64,000 nt of DNA from Halopseudomonas pelagia CL-AP6 (GTDB taxonomy: Bacteria > Pseudomonadota > Gammaproteobacteria > Pseudomonadales > Pseudomonadaceae). The notes beneath the pieces are model-generated. The model was given only the letters and a program-made list of their open reading frames with translations, was not told the origin of the DNA and made no database searches. The position numbers and the translations under genes are program-made. This document shows positions 11,528 to 20,975 of the stretch, piece by piece; position 1 is the first letter of the stretch; each line of letters begins with the position of its first letter. The stretch covers positions 248,001 to 312,000 of the forward strand of contig NZ_AROI01000006.1 in the NCBI RefSeq assembly GCF_000410875.1, in the 5' to 3' direction.

Positions 11528-12442
11528 ATGATCATCAACAAAACCATCAAATTCATGGCGCTACGCAAGTTTTTCTTTGCCGTCGCCATCGTGCTTATGG
11601 TTGGCTCGATTGCCAGTCTAGCGATCAAGCAACTGAATCTGGGTCTGGATTTCACCGGCGGTGCGCTGATTGAGCTTAATTATGACAGCCCGGCCGACCT
11701 CGAAGGTATTCGTGGCGTCCTTCGCGCTGAGGGCTGGGACGATGCTATCGTGCAGAATTTCGGTGCCTCTACGGACGTACTGATCCGTCTGCCGAGCGAT
11801 GACCCCGATCTGGGTAGCCAGATCGCACGGCTGATTCAGAACGAGGATGGCAGTGAGGTGACCATCAAGCGGATCGAGTTTATCGGCCCGCAGGTGGGTG
11901 AGGAGTTGCGTGACCAGGGCGGCCTCGGCATGTTGTTGGCCATGGGTGGTATCCTGCTGTACGTCTCGCTGCGCTTCCAGATGAAATTCGCTGTTGGCGC
12001 TATAGTCGCTATCGTCCATGACGTGATCTTCACTCTGGGGTTTTTTGCGTTCTTTGGGCTGTCGTTCGACCTGACTGTGTTGGCGGCGGTGCTGGCGGTC
12101 ATTGGTTACTCGCTGAACGACACCATCGTGGTGTTCGACCGGGTGCGAGAAAATCTACGCATCATGCGTAAGGCTGACCTGGAAGAGATTATCAACGTCT
12201 CGACAACTCAGACGCTGGCCAGAACCTTGGCAACCTCGTTCTCGACCATATTGGTGTTGCTCGCCCTGTTTTACTTTGGCGGCGAGAACATTCACGGCTT
12301 TGCTACTGCGCTGCTGATCGGTGTCTGCGTGGGGACTTACTCCTCGATCTATGTTTCCAACGGTCTGTTGATGACCCTGAAGTTGACGCGAGAAGATCTC
12401 ATCCCTACCCAGGTAGAGGAGGCGCTGGACGAGCGTCCTTAA
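11528..12442 (+). CDS. secF: protein translocase subunit SecF
   Basis: A 304-residue partner of SecD. It has six predicted helices, the conserved GLDFTGGALIEL near residue 38, and VIGYSLNDTIVVFDRVREN around residue 200, which faces the matching SecD motif. ATG 11528 follows GAGGAGC. An in-frame upstream start at 11492 would overlap secD and is not needed. The gene ends the operon and is followed by a terminator. Confidence 0.97.
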   Translation: MIINKTIKFMALRKFFFAVAIVLMVGSIASLAIKQLNLGLDFTGGALIELNYDSPADLEGIRGVLRAEGWDDAIVQNFGASTDVLIRLPSDDPDLGSQIARLIQNEDGSEVTIKRIEFIGPQVGEELRDQGGLGMLLAMGGILLYVSLRFQMKFAVGAIVAIVHDVIFTLGFFAFFGLSFDLTVLAAVLAVIGYSLNDTIVVFDRVRENLRIMRKADLEEIINVSTTQTLARTLATSFSTILVLLALFYFGGENIHGFATALLIGVCVGTYSSIYVSNGLLMTLKLTREDLIPTQVEEALDERP

Positions 12443-12496
12443 GGGCGCTGGTAACAGGCGGCGAGCCGCTCGCACTTTGCGTCTAGCGCAACCCTG

Positions 12497-12529
12497 AAGC
12501 CCATAGCCTCGCCGCTGTGGGCTTTTTTG
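12497..12529 (+). terminator. rho-independent terminator of yajC-secDF
   Basis: AAGCCCA (12497-12503) pairs with TGGGCTT (12518-12524), with further AGC/GCT pairing inside, and a T run follows. Confidence 0.85.
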
Positions 12530-12537
12530 TTATGCAT

Positions 12538-12571
12538 AAAAAGGCCCGCACTGATTCCAGTGCGGGCCTTT
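12538..12571 (-). terminator. rho-independent terminator of suhB
   Basis: A perfect 14-bp stem (12540-12553 with 12558-12571) and loop ATTC. On the minus strand a T run follows the stem, 41 bases after the suhB stop. Confidence 0.9.
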
Positions 12572-12611
12572 GAGGTTCTGCTATTTCAGCAGGCTTGCCG
12601 CTGTGCAGTGC

Positions 12612-13427
12612 TTAGCGCTTCATCGCGGGGCTCAGGTGCGGCTGGATAGCCGTGAGTACCGCCTTGAAGCACTTGGGATTGCCTGCGACCAATTGCCCTT
12701 TGTCGAGAAACTGGTGGCCGCCGGTGAAATCGCTGACCAGGCCGCCCGCTTCCTGGATCAGCAGGCTGCCGGCCGCCATGTCCCACTCCGCCAGGCCGAA
12801 CTCCCAGAACGCATCGTAACGGCCAGCTGCCACATAGGCTAAGTCGAGACTGGCTGCACCGCAGCGACGGATGCCCGCGGTCTGGCCGACCAGGCTCTTG
12901 AACATGCCCATATAGTTGTCCAGCGATTCGACCTGATCAGCGCGAAAGGGAAAGCCGGTGCCCAGTAGGGCGCCATCCAGTGTTTTGCGCGAACTGACGC
13001 GCAGGCGCTTACCGTTCAGTGCGGCGCCACGACCGCGGCTGGCGGTGAATTCTTCCTGGCGCACCGGATCTAGTACTACCGCGTGCTCGATCTTGCCCTT
13101 GATACGGCAGGCAATGCTTACAGCGTAGTGAGGTACACCGCGGATGAAGTTAGTAGTGCCATCCAGCGGATCGATGATCCAGACAATGTCTGCGCCGGCG
13201 CCCTGGCCAGGCTGAAAGCCCGATTCCTCGGCATGAATGCCGTGATCAGGGAAGGCCTTGCGCAGATGAGCGATGATGGTTTGCTCTGCAGCCCGATCGA
13301 CCTCGGTCACATAATCGTTGGCTTCCTTTTCGTTGACGGTCAGAACGTCAAGCCGCTCCACGGAGCGATAGATCAGTTCTCCAGCGCTGCGTGCGGCGCG
13401 CAGGGCAATGTTCAACATGGGCTGCAT
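12612..13427 (-). CDS. suhB: inositol-1-monophosphatase family protein SuhB
   Basis: A 271-residue magnesium-dependent phosphatase. The metal site is complete: HAEESG near residue 65, IDPLDGTTNF near residue 86, and the late WDMAAGSLL. SuhB dephosphorylates inositol-1-phosphate and, in enterobacteria, also joins the rRNA antitermination complex. ATG 13427 (MQPMLNIALRAARSAGE) matches the family start; the frame stays open for 81 codons upstream but that part is not conserved. A TACAAT box lies about 45 bases upstream. The gene is divergent from trmJ, as in Pseudomonas. Confidence 0.96.
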   Translation of the reverse strand: MQPMLNIALRAARSAGELIYRSVERLDVLTVNEKEANDYVTEVDRAAEQTIIAHLRKAFPDHGIHAEESGFQPGQGAGADIVWIIDPLDGTTNFIRGVPHYAVSIACRIKGKIEHAVVLDPVRQEEFTASRGRGAALNGKRLRVSSRKTLDGALLGTGFPFRADQVESLDNYMGMFKSLVGQTAGIRRCGAASLDLAYVAAGRYDAFWEFGLAEWDMAAGSLLIQEAGGLVSDFTGGHQFLDKGQLVAGNPKCFKAVLTAIQPHLSPAMKR

Positions 13428-13574
13428 ACGGGTGTCTCTGATTGGGGGGTGGTGAAAAGCCGGAAATTGTAGCAGATAAGCGGGCGAACATGAATGCATC
13501 ATGGTCTTTGCCTTTAGGCTTTTGTAAGATGTTGGGTTCCTTGCCTTGCGGCAGCGCTGTTTTGGGAGTCTTCT

Positions 13575-14354
13575 GTGCTCGACAATGTACGTGTGGTTCT
13601 GGTCAATACCAGTCATCCCGGTAATATCGGTGGCGCAGCGCGGGCCATGAAGAATATGGGTATCAGTCAATTGGTACTGGTCGATCCCCGGCGCTTTCCC
13701 GACCAGCAGGCGAGCGCCAGGGCAGCGGGCGCTGACGATGTGCTGCAGAATGCTCGGGTGGTAGCCACATTAGAGGAAGCGTTAGCCGATTGTGTGCTGG
13801 TGCTGGGCACCAGTGCGCGGGACCGGCGTATACCCTGGCCGGTGGTTGACCCACGCGAAGCTGCAGATAAGGTGCTCGACCAGCTCGGCGAGCTGCCTGA
13901 CTGCCAGGTGGCGCTGGTGTTTGGCCGTGAAGATGCCGGCCTGACCAGTGATGAGCTGCAACGCTGCCAGTTTCACGTGCACATCCCCTCTAATCCGGAT
14001 TTCAGTTCGCTGAACCTCGGTGCGGCGGTGCAGGTGCTCAGCTATGAGCTGCGCATGCAGAGTTTGCTGCGTCAGGGCCAGCCGACCAGCCTGCAAAAGG
14101 TCGAAGCAACGTCCAGCCAGAACGAGATGCCTACCACTGGCGATGAGATGGAGCAGTATTTCGTGCATTTGCAGCAGGTGCTGGTTGAAATTGACTTCCT
14201 CGACCCTCAACAACCAAGACACTTGATGCCGCGGTTGCGCCGCCTGTATGGGCGCATGGGCATCAACCGCATGGAAATGAACATCCTGCGCGGTATCCTC
14301 ACCCAAACCCAGAAAGCCATCGGTGTGAAATCAACCGGTGAGCGGAGACGTTAA
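13575..14354 (+). CDS. trmJ: tRNA (cytidine/uridine-2'-O-)-methyltransferase TrmJ
   Basis: A 259-residue SPOUT methyltransferase that adds a 2'-O-methyl group at position 32 of tRNA. The N-terminus has [20 protein letters not shown]. The trefoil-knot motifs [14 protein letters not shown] and [18 protein letters not shown] that bind S-adenosylmethionine are intact. The C-terminal helical region is typical of TrmJ. The start is GTG 13575, as the conserved sequence begins two residues later. cysE follows after two bases. Confidence 0.95.
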   Translation: MLDNVRVVLVNTSHPGNIGGAARAMKNMGISQLVLVDPRRFPDQQASARAAGADDVLQNARVVATLEEALADCVLVLGTSARDRRIPWPVVDPREAADKVLDQLGELPDCQVALVFGREDAGLTSDELQRCQFHVHIPSNPDFSSLNLGAAVQVLSYELRMQSLLRQGQPTSLQKVEATSSQNEMPTTGDEMEQYFVHLQQVLVEIDFLDPQQPRHLMPRLRRLYGRMGINRMEMNILRGILTQTQKAIGVKSTGERRR

Positions 14355-14356
14355 GC

Positions 14357-15184
14357 ATGATCAAGCGCATGAAGGAAGATATCGCCAGCGTATTTCACCG
14401 CGATCCCGCCGCGCGCTCCACGCTCGAGGTGCTGTTCTGCTACCCGGGCCTGCATGCCATCTGGCTGCATCGCCTGGCGCATGTGCTCTGGCAGCGCAAT
14501 GCGCGGCTGTTGGCGCGCATGGTATCGAACTTTGCCCGCTGGGCTACCGGCATCGAGATTCATCCGGGTGCCAAACTGGGTCGGCGGTTTTTCATCGATC
14601 ACGGCATGGGTGTGGTGATCGGTGAAACCGCAGAAATAGGTGACGATGTGACGCTTTATCAGGGCGTAACGCTGGGCGGCACCAGTTGGGACAAGGGCAA
14701 GCGTCATCCGACGCTGGAAGACGGGGTGGTAGTCGGAGCCGGTGCCAAGGTGTTGGGCCCCTTTGTCGTCGGCGCCGGAGCCAAGATCGGCTCCAACGCG
14801 GTGGTGACCAAGGCGGTGCCTGCCGGGGCTACGGCGGTAGGTATTCCAGGCCGGATCATCCTCAAGGAAGCTGATCGCTCCGCTGACGACCAGTGCGCCA
14901 AGCGCCAGGCCATGGCTGAGAAGCTCGGCTTTGATGCCTATGGCGTCACGCGTGATATGCCGGACCCGGTCGCGCGGGCGATCGGGCAGATGCTCGATCA
15001 TTTACATGCGGTGGATGGTCGGCTGGAAGGTATGTGCGATGCGTTGAAAGGCCTTGGTAGCGATTACTGCGCCAAGGATCTGCCCACGCTGGACGCGGAC
15101 GATTTCGAGTTGCTCCAGGCTGATGCGCCGAGTCGGCAGAAGCCGGCCACGCCGGTCGATGCTGATCGCAGTTCGGAGCAGTGA
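14357..15184 (+). CDS. cysE: serine O-acetyltransferase
   Basis: A 275-residue acyltransferase that makes O-acetylserine from serine and acetyl-CoA, the committed step of cysteine synthesis. It starts with the helical SATase domain ([22 protein letters not shown]) and continues into the left-handed beta-helix of hexapeptide repeats (about residues 65-175). The catalytic region HPGAKLGRR...[16 protein letters not shown] and the [16 protein letters not shown] segment are conserved. The C-terminal tail, about 70 residues, is longer than in E. coli CysE. The next gene in Pseudomonas is normally iscR; here a cysteine desulfurase follows after ten bases. Confidence 0.96.
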   Translation: MIKRMKEDIASVFHRDPAARSTLEVLFCYPGLHAIWLHRLAHVLWQRNARLLARMVSNFARWATGIEIHPGAKLGRRFFIDHGMGVVIGETAEIGDDVTLYQGVTLGGTSWDKGKRHPTLEDGVVVGAGAKVLGPFVVGAGAKIGSNAVVTKAVPAGATAVGIPGRIILKEADRSADDQCAKRQAMAEKLGFDAYGVTRDMPDPVARAIGQMLDHLHAVDGRLEGMCDALKGLGSDYCAKDLPTLDADDFELLQADAPSRQKPATPVDADRSSEQ

Positions 15185-15194
15185 GGGCAATGCC

Positions 15195-16349
15195 ATGATG
15201 TTACCTATCTATCTGGATTACGCTGCCACCACGCCGGTGGACCCCCGCGTGGCGGAAAAGATGATGGCCTGTCTCACGCTGGATGGTAATTTTGCCAACC
15301 CGGCCTCCCGCTCGCATGTCTATGGCTGGCGAGCGGAAGAAGCCGTGGAGCGGGCGCGCAGGCAGGTTGCGGACCTGGTGGGTGCCGACCCGCGGGAGAT
15401 TGTCTGGACTTCTGGCGCGACCGAGTCGGACAACCTGGCGATCAAGGGTGTGGCTCACGCGCGGTCGCAGCGCGGCCGGCATATCATCACCTCGCAGATC
15501 GAGCACAAGGCGGTGCTCGACAGTTGTCATCAGTTGGAACGTGAAGGCTTTGAGGTCACCTATCTGAAGCCGGGTCTGGATGGCTTGATAACTCCTGAGC
15601 TATTGCGCGCCGCGCTGCGTGAAGACACTATTTTGGTGTCATTGATGCACGTTAACAACGAGATAGGCACCATCAACGATATTGCCGCGCTGGGCGCTGT
15701 GGCCCAGTCCGCAGACGTCTTGATGCATGTGGATGCCGCCCAGTCTACCGGCAAGTTGCCTATCGACTTGCGCCACTTACCGGTCGATCTCATGTCGTTC
15801 TGTGCCCACAAGACCTATGGGCCCAAGGGCATCGGCGCGCTTTATGTACGGCGCGATCCGCAGCTCAAACTGGAGGCGCTGATCCACGGTGGCGGGCATG
15901 AACGCGGCATGCGCTCCGGTACACTGGCTACCCACCAGATTGTCGGCATGGGTGAGGCCTTTGCCTTGGCCGGGCAGGAGCAAGCTGGGGAGACTCAGCG
16001 TATCAGTGCGTTACACGCGCGCTTGCTGGCTGGGTTGGAATTGCTGCCGAATGTGACCGTCAATGGCAGCGTGCAACAGCGGGTACCGCATAATCTGAAC
16101 CTGGCGTTCGCCGGTGTGGATGGCGAATTGCTGTTGCTGGCGCTCAAGGATCTGGCGCTGTCGTCTGGCTCGGCGTGCAACTCCGCCTCGGTGGAGCCGT
16201 CGTTCGTGCTCCGTGCCATAGGTATACCTGATGCGCTGGCCCATGCGTCCTTGCGCGTTTCGCTAGGCCGGTTCACCACCGAAGAAGAGATCGACAGGGC
16301 GTCGGAGATGCTCTGTCAGGTCGTCACGCGGTTGCGTCAGGCGGCCTGA
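15195..16349 (+). CDS. iscS: IscS-like cysteine desulfurase lacking the C-terminal tail
   Basis: A 384-residue PLP-dependent enzyme that takes sulfur from cysteine as a persulfide. The PLP lysine is in [10 protein letters not shown], the mobile-loop catalytic cysteine in [10 protein letters not shown], and [14 protein letters not shown] is conserved, so it is of group I (IscS/NifS type) and should be active. E. coli IscS has 404 residues and ends with a tail that contacts IscU; this protein stops about 20 residues earlier, at TRLRQAA. The usual neighbours iscR, iscU, iscA, hscB, hscA, fdx and iscX are all absent: cysE lies ten bases upstream and ndk 136 bases downstream. ATG 15195 follows GAGGG. 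It may feed tRNA thiolation or SUF rather than ISC. Confidence 0.85.
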   Translation: MMLPIYLDYAATTPVDPRVAEKMMACLTLDGNFANPASRSHVYGWRAEEAVERARRQVADLVGADPREIVWTSGATESDNLAIKGVAHARSQRGRHIITSQIEHKAVLDSCHQLEREGFEVTYLKPGLDGLITPELLRAALREDTILVSLMHVNNEIGTINDIAALGAVAQSADVLMHVDAAQSTGKLPIDLRHLPVDLMSFCAHKTYGPKGIGALYVRRDPQLKLEALIHGGGHERGMRSGTLATHQIVGMGEAFALAGQEQAGETQRISALHARLLAGLELLPNVTVNGSVQQRVPHNLNLAFAGVDGELLLLALKDLALSSGSACNSASVEPSFVLRAIGIPDALAHASLRVSLGRFTTEEEIDRASEMLCQVVTRLRQAA

Positions 16350-16406
16350 ATCCGGCGCAATTCACAGTAAACGCTGGTTTTCCGCAGGCTGTTATGTATT
16401 TGCAAC

Positions 16407-16431
16407 TAACCTGCGTATAATCCGCAGGTTA
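16407..16431 (+). promoter_or_regulatory. ndk promoter -10 box enclosed in a palindrome
   Basis: TATAAT (16416-16421) is a perfect -10 box with only a weak -35 (TTATGT, 16392-16397). It is enclosed by the inverted repeat TAACCTGCG and CGCAGGTTA (16407-16415 and 16423-16431), a 9-bp dyad with a 7-base spacer. A further half-site, CCGCAGG, lies at 16382-16388. The layout suggests a repressor operator. Confidence 0.6.
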
Positions 16432-16485
16432 ACAATTCCTTTTTAAACCCTGAATCCACCCCCCTGAATTTTCTGGAGAGTTTTT

Positions 16486-16914
16486 ATGGCTGTAGAACGT
16501 ACCCTGTCTATCATCAAGCCCGATGCTGTTGCCAAAAACGTTGTTGGTCAGATCATTGGCCGTTTCGAAAACGCTGGCCTTCGCGTTATCGCCGCTAAAA
16601 TGGTTCAGCTGTCCCAGTCCGATGCTGAAGGCTTTTACGCTGAGCACAGCGCGCGTCCTTTCTTCAAGGATCTGGTTGGCTTCATGATCTCTGGCCCAGT
16701 AGTGGTCCAGGTGCTGGAAGGCGAAGGCGCTGTATTGAAAAATCGTGAACTGATGGGTGCCACCAATCCCAAGGAAGCCGAGGCTGGTACCATTCGTGCC
16801 GATTTCGCTGAATCCATCGACGCCAACGCAGTCCATGGTTCAGACTCCACTACTTCCGCTGCTCGCGAAGTAGCTTATTTCTTCGCTGAAACCGAGCTGT
16901 GCCCCCGCGCCTGA
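16486..16914 (+). CDS. ndk: nucleoside diphosphate kinase
   Basis: A 142-residue enzyme that balances nucleoside triphosphate pools by passing the gamma phosphate through a phosphohistidine. The active histidine is in NAVHGSDS near residue 117, and the N-terminal [13 protein letters not shown] and [11 protein letters not shown] motifs are conserved. ATG 16486 is preceded by CTGGAGAG. In Pseudomonas ndk follows the ISC operon; here it has its own promoter with a palindrome over the -10 box. Confidence 0.98.
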   Translation: MAVERTLSIIKPDAVAKNVVGQIIGRFENAGLRVIAAKMVQLSQSDAEGFYAEHSARPFFKDLVGFMISGPVVVQVLEGEGAVLKNRELMGATNPKEAEAGTIRADFAESIDANAVHGSDSTTSAAREVAYFFAETELCPRA

Positions 16915-16950
16915 TCTGTTTCCCGACACCAACCAAGTGATGTGACCGCC

Positions 16951-18102
16951 ATGACCGATGCAACCGGCAAGATCAATCTGCTGGGACTAACACAGCCGAA
17001 AATGGAAGCCTTCTTCGAGAGTCTCGGGGAAAAGCGCTTCCGCGCCGGGCAGGTCATGAAATGGATTCATCACTTTGGTGTTGACCGCTTTGAAGATATG
17101 ACCAATGTCGGCAAGGTGTTGCGCGAAAAGCTCGACGCCTGTGCCGAGATTCGGCCACCGGAGGTGGTCAGTGAAGATATTTCCACAGACGGCACCCGCA
17201 AATGGGTGATACGTGTTGCCTCAGGCAGTTGCGTAGAAACGGTTTATATTCCGCAGAATGGCCGGGGCACGCTATGCGTTTCGTCCCAAGCTGGCTGTGC
17301 GCTGGATTGCAGCTTTTGCTCTACCGGCAAACAAGGTTTCAATAGCGATCTGACGGTGGCCGAAATAATTGGCCAGGTCTGGATCGCCAACAAGTCCTTC
17401 GGGACAATTCCGGGCAAATCCGACCGCGCTATTACCAACGTGGTCATGATGGGCATGGGCGAGCCGCTGCTCAATTTCGACAATGTAGTCGATTCCATGC
17501 TGCTGATGATGGATGACCTGGGTTATGGCATATCCAAGCGCAAGGTGACCTTGTCCACCTCTGGTGTGGTGCCGATGATCGATAAACTCGGCGAAATCAC
17601 CGATGTGGCGCTGGCCCTGTCGCTGCATGCGCCGAACAATGCGCTGCGCAATCAGTTGGTGCCAATCAACAAGAAGTATCCGCTTGAGGTCCTGCTGCCA
17701 GCGTGCAATCGCTATATCGCCCGGCTGGGTGACAAGCGCGTGTTGACGATTGAATACACCATGCTCAAAGACATCAACGATCAGCCTGAGCACGCTGAAG
17801 AAATGATCGAGTTACTGCGCGAAACGCCGTGCAAGATCAACTTGATACCCTTCAATCCTTTCCCTCATTCGGGTTACGAGCGGCCGAGCAATAACAGTAT
17901 TCGTCGTTTTCAGGACCTACTGCACAAGGCTGGTTATCAAGTGACGGTACGTACCACTCGTGGTGAAGATATCGATGCCGCCTGCGGTCAACTGGTCGGT
18001 CAAGTGATGGATCGCACCCGCCGCAGTGAACGTTATATCGCTCTCAGAGAGCTGAACGCAGATGAGCCGGTCCCGGTACAGTCTCAGGTTTCCGAACGAT
18101 AA
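16951..18102 (+). CDS. rlmN: dual-specificity 23S rRNA/tRNA adenine-C2 methyltransferase RlmN
   Basis: A 383-residue radical SAM enzyme that methylates A2503 of 23S rRNA and A37 of some tRNAs. The [4Fe-4S] motif [15 protein letters not shown] (CxxxCxxC) lies near residue 115, followed by [17 protein letters not shown]. The methyl-carrying cysteines are present, one in the C-terminal AACGQL. ATG 16951 is preferred to a GTG three codons earlier (16942). It needs an iron-sulfur cluster, although no ISC assembly genes lie nearby. Confidence 0.96.
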   Translation: MTDATGKINLLGLTQPKMEAFFESLGEKRFRAGQVMKWIHHFGVDRFEDMTNVGKVLREKLDACAEIRPPEVVSEDISTDGTRKWVIRVASGSCVETVYIPQNGRGTLCVSSQAGCALDCSFCSTGKQGFNSDLTVAEIIGQVWIANKSFGTIPGKSDRAITNVVMMGMGEPLLNFDNVVDSMLLMMDDLGYGISKRKVTLSTSGVVPMIDKLGEITDVALALSLHAPNNALRNQLVPINKKYPLEVLLPACNRYIARLGDKRVLTIEYTMLKDINDQPEHAEEMIELLRETPCKINLIPFNPFPHSGYERPSNNSIRRFQDLLHKAGYQVTVRTTRGEDIDAACGQLVGQVMDRTRRSERYIALRELNADEPVPVQSQVSER

Positions 18103-18123
18103 ACATCCAACCGAGGATCGATT

Positions 18124-18882
18124 GTGATGACAATACCTAAGCTTGCAGTGGTACTTTTGCTCGGCGTGGCCCTGAGTGGTTGTGTCACTACATCGGATCA
18201 ACCGCAACGGGCCAAAGTACCGAATGCGGCGCGCGATGCTTATATTCAGCTAGGTCTGGGTTATCTGCAGGAAGGCGAGACTGAGAGCGCTAAAGCGCCT
18301 CTGAGTGAAGCATTGAAGATCGACCCGCGCTCCGCCTCGGCTAATATTGCGTTGGCCATGGTATTCCAGCGCGAGGGCGAATATGACTCGGCGGACAAGC
18401 ATTTCCGGGCGGCGCAGGCCAGCGACCCAACCAATCCGCGGATCCTCAACAACTACGGGGTGTTTCTACTCAATCAGGAACGCTATCCAGAGGCGCTGAG
18501 TACTTTTCAGCAGGCGGCACAAGACAATCTTTACGCGGAGCGTTCCCGGGTATTTGAAAACCTCGGGCTGACCTACGCGCGTATGGGTAGAGCGGAAGAC
18601 GCCAAGGCTAGCTTTGAGCGCGCATTACGCCTGAACAGTCGACAGCCATTGGCGTTACTGGAAATGGCCAAGCTCGAATTCGCTGCGCAGAATTATGTGC
18701 CGGCATGGGGTTATTACCGCAGCTTTACTGAGTACTCAGGCCAGGATGCTGAGAGTCTGTGGTTGGGCGTACAGTTGGCCCGCCGCTTTGAAGATCATAA
18801 CCGTGCGGCAAGTTATGCTTTGCAGTTACGTCGACTTTATCCGGCTAGCGCGCAAGCCAAGGCCCTTGAGGTTTCAGAATAG
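18124..18882 (+). CDS. pilF: type IV pilus biogenesis lipoprotein PilF (PilW)
   Basis: A 252-residue outer membrane lipoprotein: signal peptide with lipobox LSGC (acylated Cys about residue 20), then about six tetratricopeptide repeats such as AYIQLGLGYLQEGETESA and ILNNYGVFLLNQERYPEAL. PilF is the pilotin that moves the PilQ secretin to the outer membrane and helps it assemble. Start is GTG 18124 or ATG 18127, two adjacent codons in one frame. The rodZ start lies two bases after its stop. Confidence 0.95.
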   Translation: MMTIPKLAVVLLLGVALSGCVTTSDQPQRAKVPNAARDAYIQLGLGYLQEGETESAKAPLSEALKIDPRSASANIALAMVFQREGEYDSADKHFRAAQASDPTNPRILNNYGVFLLNQERYPEALSTFQQAAQDNLYAERSRVFENLGLTYARMGRAEDAKASFERALRLNSRQPLALLEMAKLEFAAQNYVPAWGYYRSFTEYSGQDAESLWLGVQLARRFEDHNRAASYALQLRRLYPASAQAKALEVSE

Positions 18883-18884
18883 AT

Positions 18885-19835
18885 ATGAGTACACAACAGC
18901 GTGACACGCTAGAGGAAGCGCTCCCCGAGCTGCACAAGCAAAATCCAGGTGCCACTCTGCGTATGGAGCGTGAGAAACAGGGGCTAACCACGGCCGCTGC
19001 CGCTGGCACCCTGCGCCTCCCGGAAAAGATTCTGGTGCATTTGGAGGCCGGCCGCTTCGATCAATTGCCCGGCGAAACCTTCGCCCGTGGTTATGTACGT
19101 AGCTATGCAAGCATGCTTGGGCTGGATCCCACCCGGCTGGTGCTGGAGTACGACAATTACGTTGGGGTAGTAGTGCGTGAACGCAGCGTTAGCGGTATCG
19201 ATAAACTGACCCCGCCTGGCAAGGCCGGGCACCTGCTGGTCACCTGGTCATCGGTAATTATTGCTCTGGTGATTCTCGCTTCGGTGTTGGTTTGGTGGTA
19301 CGACAGCCGCCCGGTCCAGGGTGCGGCAGAGGAAGCGAGTACGGCCGATCAGTTGATTGACGAAGTTGAAGTGGATGCGCTCGCGCTGCCCGGTAACATG
19401 GCCGAGGATATGCAGCGCCAGGCCGAAGCCGCAGCTGAAAGCGAGCAGCCAGCGTTGATCATGGGTGAGCCGAGTCTGACCGCTGACTCGTCTGTGCCGG
19501 CCAGCTCCGCTTCGGAGGTTGAGTCAGCTACGGCGCCGTTAGTGCAGCCCGCAGCCGAACCGACGCTGCAATCGGTGACCTCGGCGTCAGCAGCAGGAGG
19601 CTTGCAAATGCGTTTCAGCGGCAACTGCTGGTTACAGGTCACGGCTGTCGGCGGTCAGGTGTTGCATAGCAGCCTTATGCAGCAGGGGCAGGCGTTGAGT
19701 CTTGACCACGCCGGCCCGGTGGACCTGGTTATCGGCGCGATCGAATCGGTGGCGCAAATCGAATACCGTGGTCAGCCGGTGGATATGCAGTCTTACAGTC
19801 AGTCGGGTGTAGTCCGTCTGCGCCTGGGTCAGTAA
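18885..19835 (+). CDS. rodZ: cytoskeleton protein RodZ
   Basis: A 316-residue single-pass membrane protein that ties MreB to the wall elongation machinery. It has an N-terminal helix-turn-helix of the Xre type (about residues 23-90, LRMEREKQGLTTAAAAG...LPGETFARGYVRSYA), one transmembrane helix (about 112-135), an acidic Ala/Glu/Ser-rich periplasmic linker, and a C-terminal DUF4115 beta domain (about 240-316, FSGNCWLQVTAVGG). ispG follows after 12 bases. Confidence 0.94.
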   Translation: MSTQQRDTLEEALPELHKQNPGATLRMEREKQGLTTAAAAGTLRLPEKILVHLEAGRFDQLPGETFARGYVRSYASMLGLDPTRLVLEYDNYVGVVVRERSVSGIDKLTPPGKAGHLLVTWSSVIIALVILASVLVWWYDSRPVQGAAEEASTADQLIDEVEVDALALPGNMAEDMQRQAEAAAESEQPALIMGEPSLTADSSVPASSASEVESATAPLVQPAAEPTLQSVTSASAAGGLQMRFSGNCWLQVTAVGGQVLHSSLMQQGQALSLDHAGPVDLVIGAIESVAQIEYRGQPVDMQSYSQSGVVRLRLGQ

Positions 19836-19847
19836 GGAGTAAGCAGC

Positions 19848-20960
19848 ATGCATCATGAATCACCTATCAAGCGTCGTGTTTCCCGGCAGATTCGTGTGGG
19901 CTCGGTACTGGTGGGCGGCGACGCGCCTATCTCGGTGCAGAGCATGACCAACACCGAGACCTGCGATGTGGCCGCGACGGTGGCGCAGATCAATCAGCTG
20001 CAGGCGGTGGGTGCGGATATCGTGCGGGTCTCGGTACCCAGCATGGAAGCGGCCGATGCTTTCGGTGAGATTCGTAAGCGGGTGACGTTGCCGCTGGTGG
20101 CTGATATCCATTTTGATTACAAGATAGCCCTGCGGGTCGCTGAGCTGGGTGTAGATTGCCTGCGCATCAACCCTGGCAATATTGGCCGCGAAGACCGGGT
20201 GCGCGCGGTGGTAGACGCTGCCCGCCACCACGGCATCCCGATTCGGATTGGTGTGAATGCCGGCTCGTTGGAGAAGGATCTGCAGAAGAAGTACGGCGAG
20301 CCTACGCCCCAGGCACTGGTAGACTCGGCTCTGCGGCATGTGGATTTTCTGGATAAACTGGATTTTCAGGACTTCAAGGTCAGCGTCAAGGCTTCCGACG
20401 TGTTTATGGCCGTGGGTGCCTATCGTCTGCTGGCCGCACAGATTGAACAACCATTGCACCTGGGCATCACTGAAGCTGGCGCATTGCGCTCGGGCACAGT
20501 GAAGTCGGCGGTGGGGCTGGGGCTGCTGTTAGCCGAGGGCATTGGCGATACCATCCGTATTTCCCTGGCGGCAGACCCGGTTGAAGAAATCAAGGTCGGC
20601 TTCGACCTGCTGAAGTCGTTGCACCTGCGTTCACGTGGCATCAATTTCATCGCCTGCCCGAGTTGTTCGCGGCAGAACTTTGATGTGATCAAGACTATGA
20701 ACGAATTGGAAGCACGCCTGGAAGATGTCGTCGTGCCACTTGATGTGGCCGTTATTGGCTGTGTGGTCAATGGCCCGGGCGAAGCCAAAGAAGCCGATAT
20801 CGGCCTGACCGGCGGCTCGCCGAACAATTTACTCTATGTCGGTGGCGTACCGGACCAGAAAGTGGACAATGCACACCTGGTCGATACCCTCGAAAAAATG
20901 ATTCGTGACAAGATTGCTGCCAAGCAGGCGCTGGAAGCCAATACCATTGCCCGTGGCTGA
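19848..20960 (+). CDS. ispG: (E)-4-hydroxy-3-methylbut-2-enyl-diphosphate synthase
   Basis: A 370-residue iron-sulfur enzyme of the non-mevalonate isoprenoid pathway that converts ME-cPP to HMBPP. It has the TIM-barrel opening [20 protein letters not shown] and the cluster ligands in [12 protein letters not shown] and [15 protein letters not shown]. Length agrees with the bacterial two-domain form. ATG 19848 follows AAGGAG. It is an essential [4Fe-4S] protein, so the cell must assemble clusters by some route not seen in this window. Confidence 0.97.
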   Translation: MHHESPIKRRVSRQIRVGSVLVGGDAPISVQSMTNTETCDVAATVAQINQLQAVGADIVRVSVPSMEAADAFGEIRKRVTLPLVADIHFDYKIALRVAELGVDCLRINPGNIGREDRVRAVVDAARHHGIPIRIGVNAGSLEKDLQKKYGEPTPQALVDSALRHVDFLDKLDFQDFKVSVKASDVFMAVGAYRLLAAQIEQPLHLGITEAGALRSGTVKSAVGLGLLLAEGIGDTIRISLAADPVEEIKVGFDLLKSLHLRSRGINFIACPSCSRQNFDVIKTMNELEARLEDVVVPLDVAVIGCVVNGPGEAKEADIGLTGGSPNNLLYVGGVPDQKVDNAHLVDTLEKMIRDKIAAKQALEANTIARG

Positions 20961-20975
20961 TAAAGGAAAGATGCT

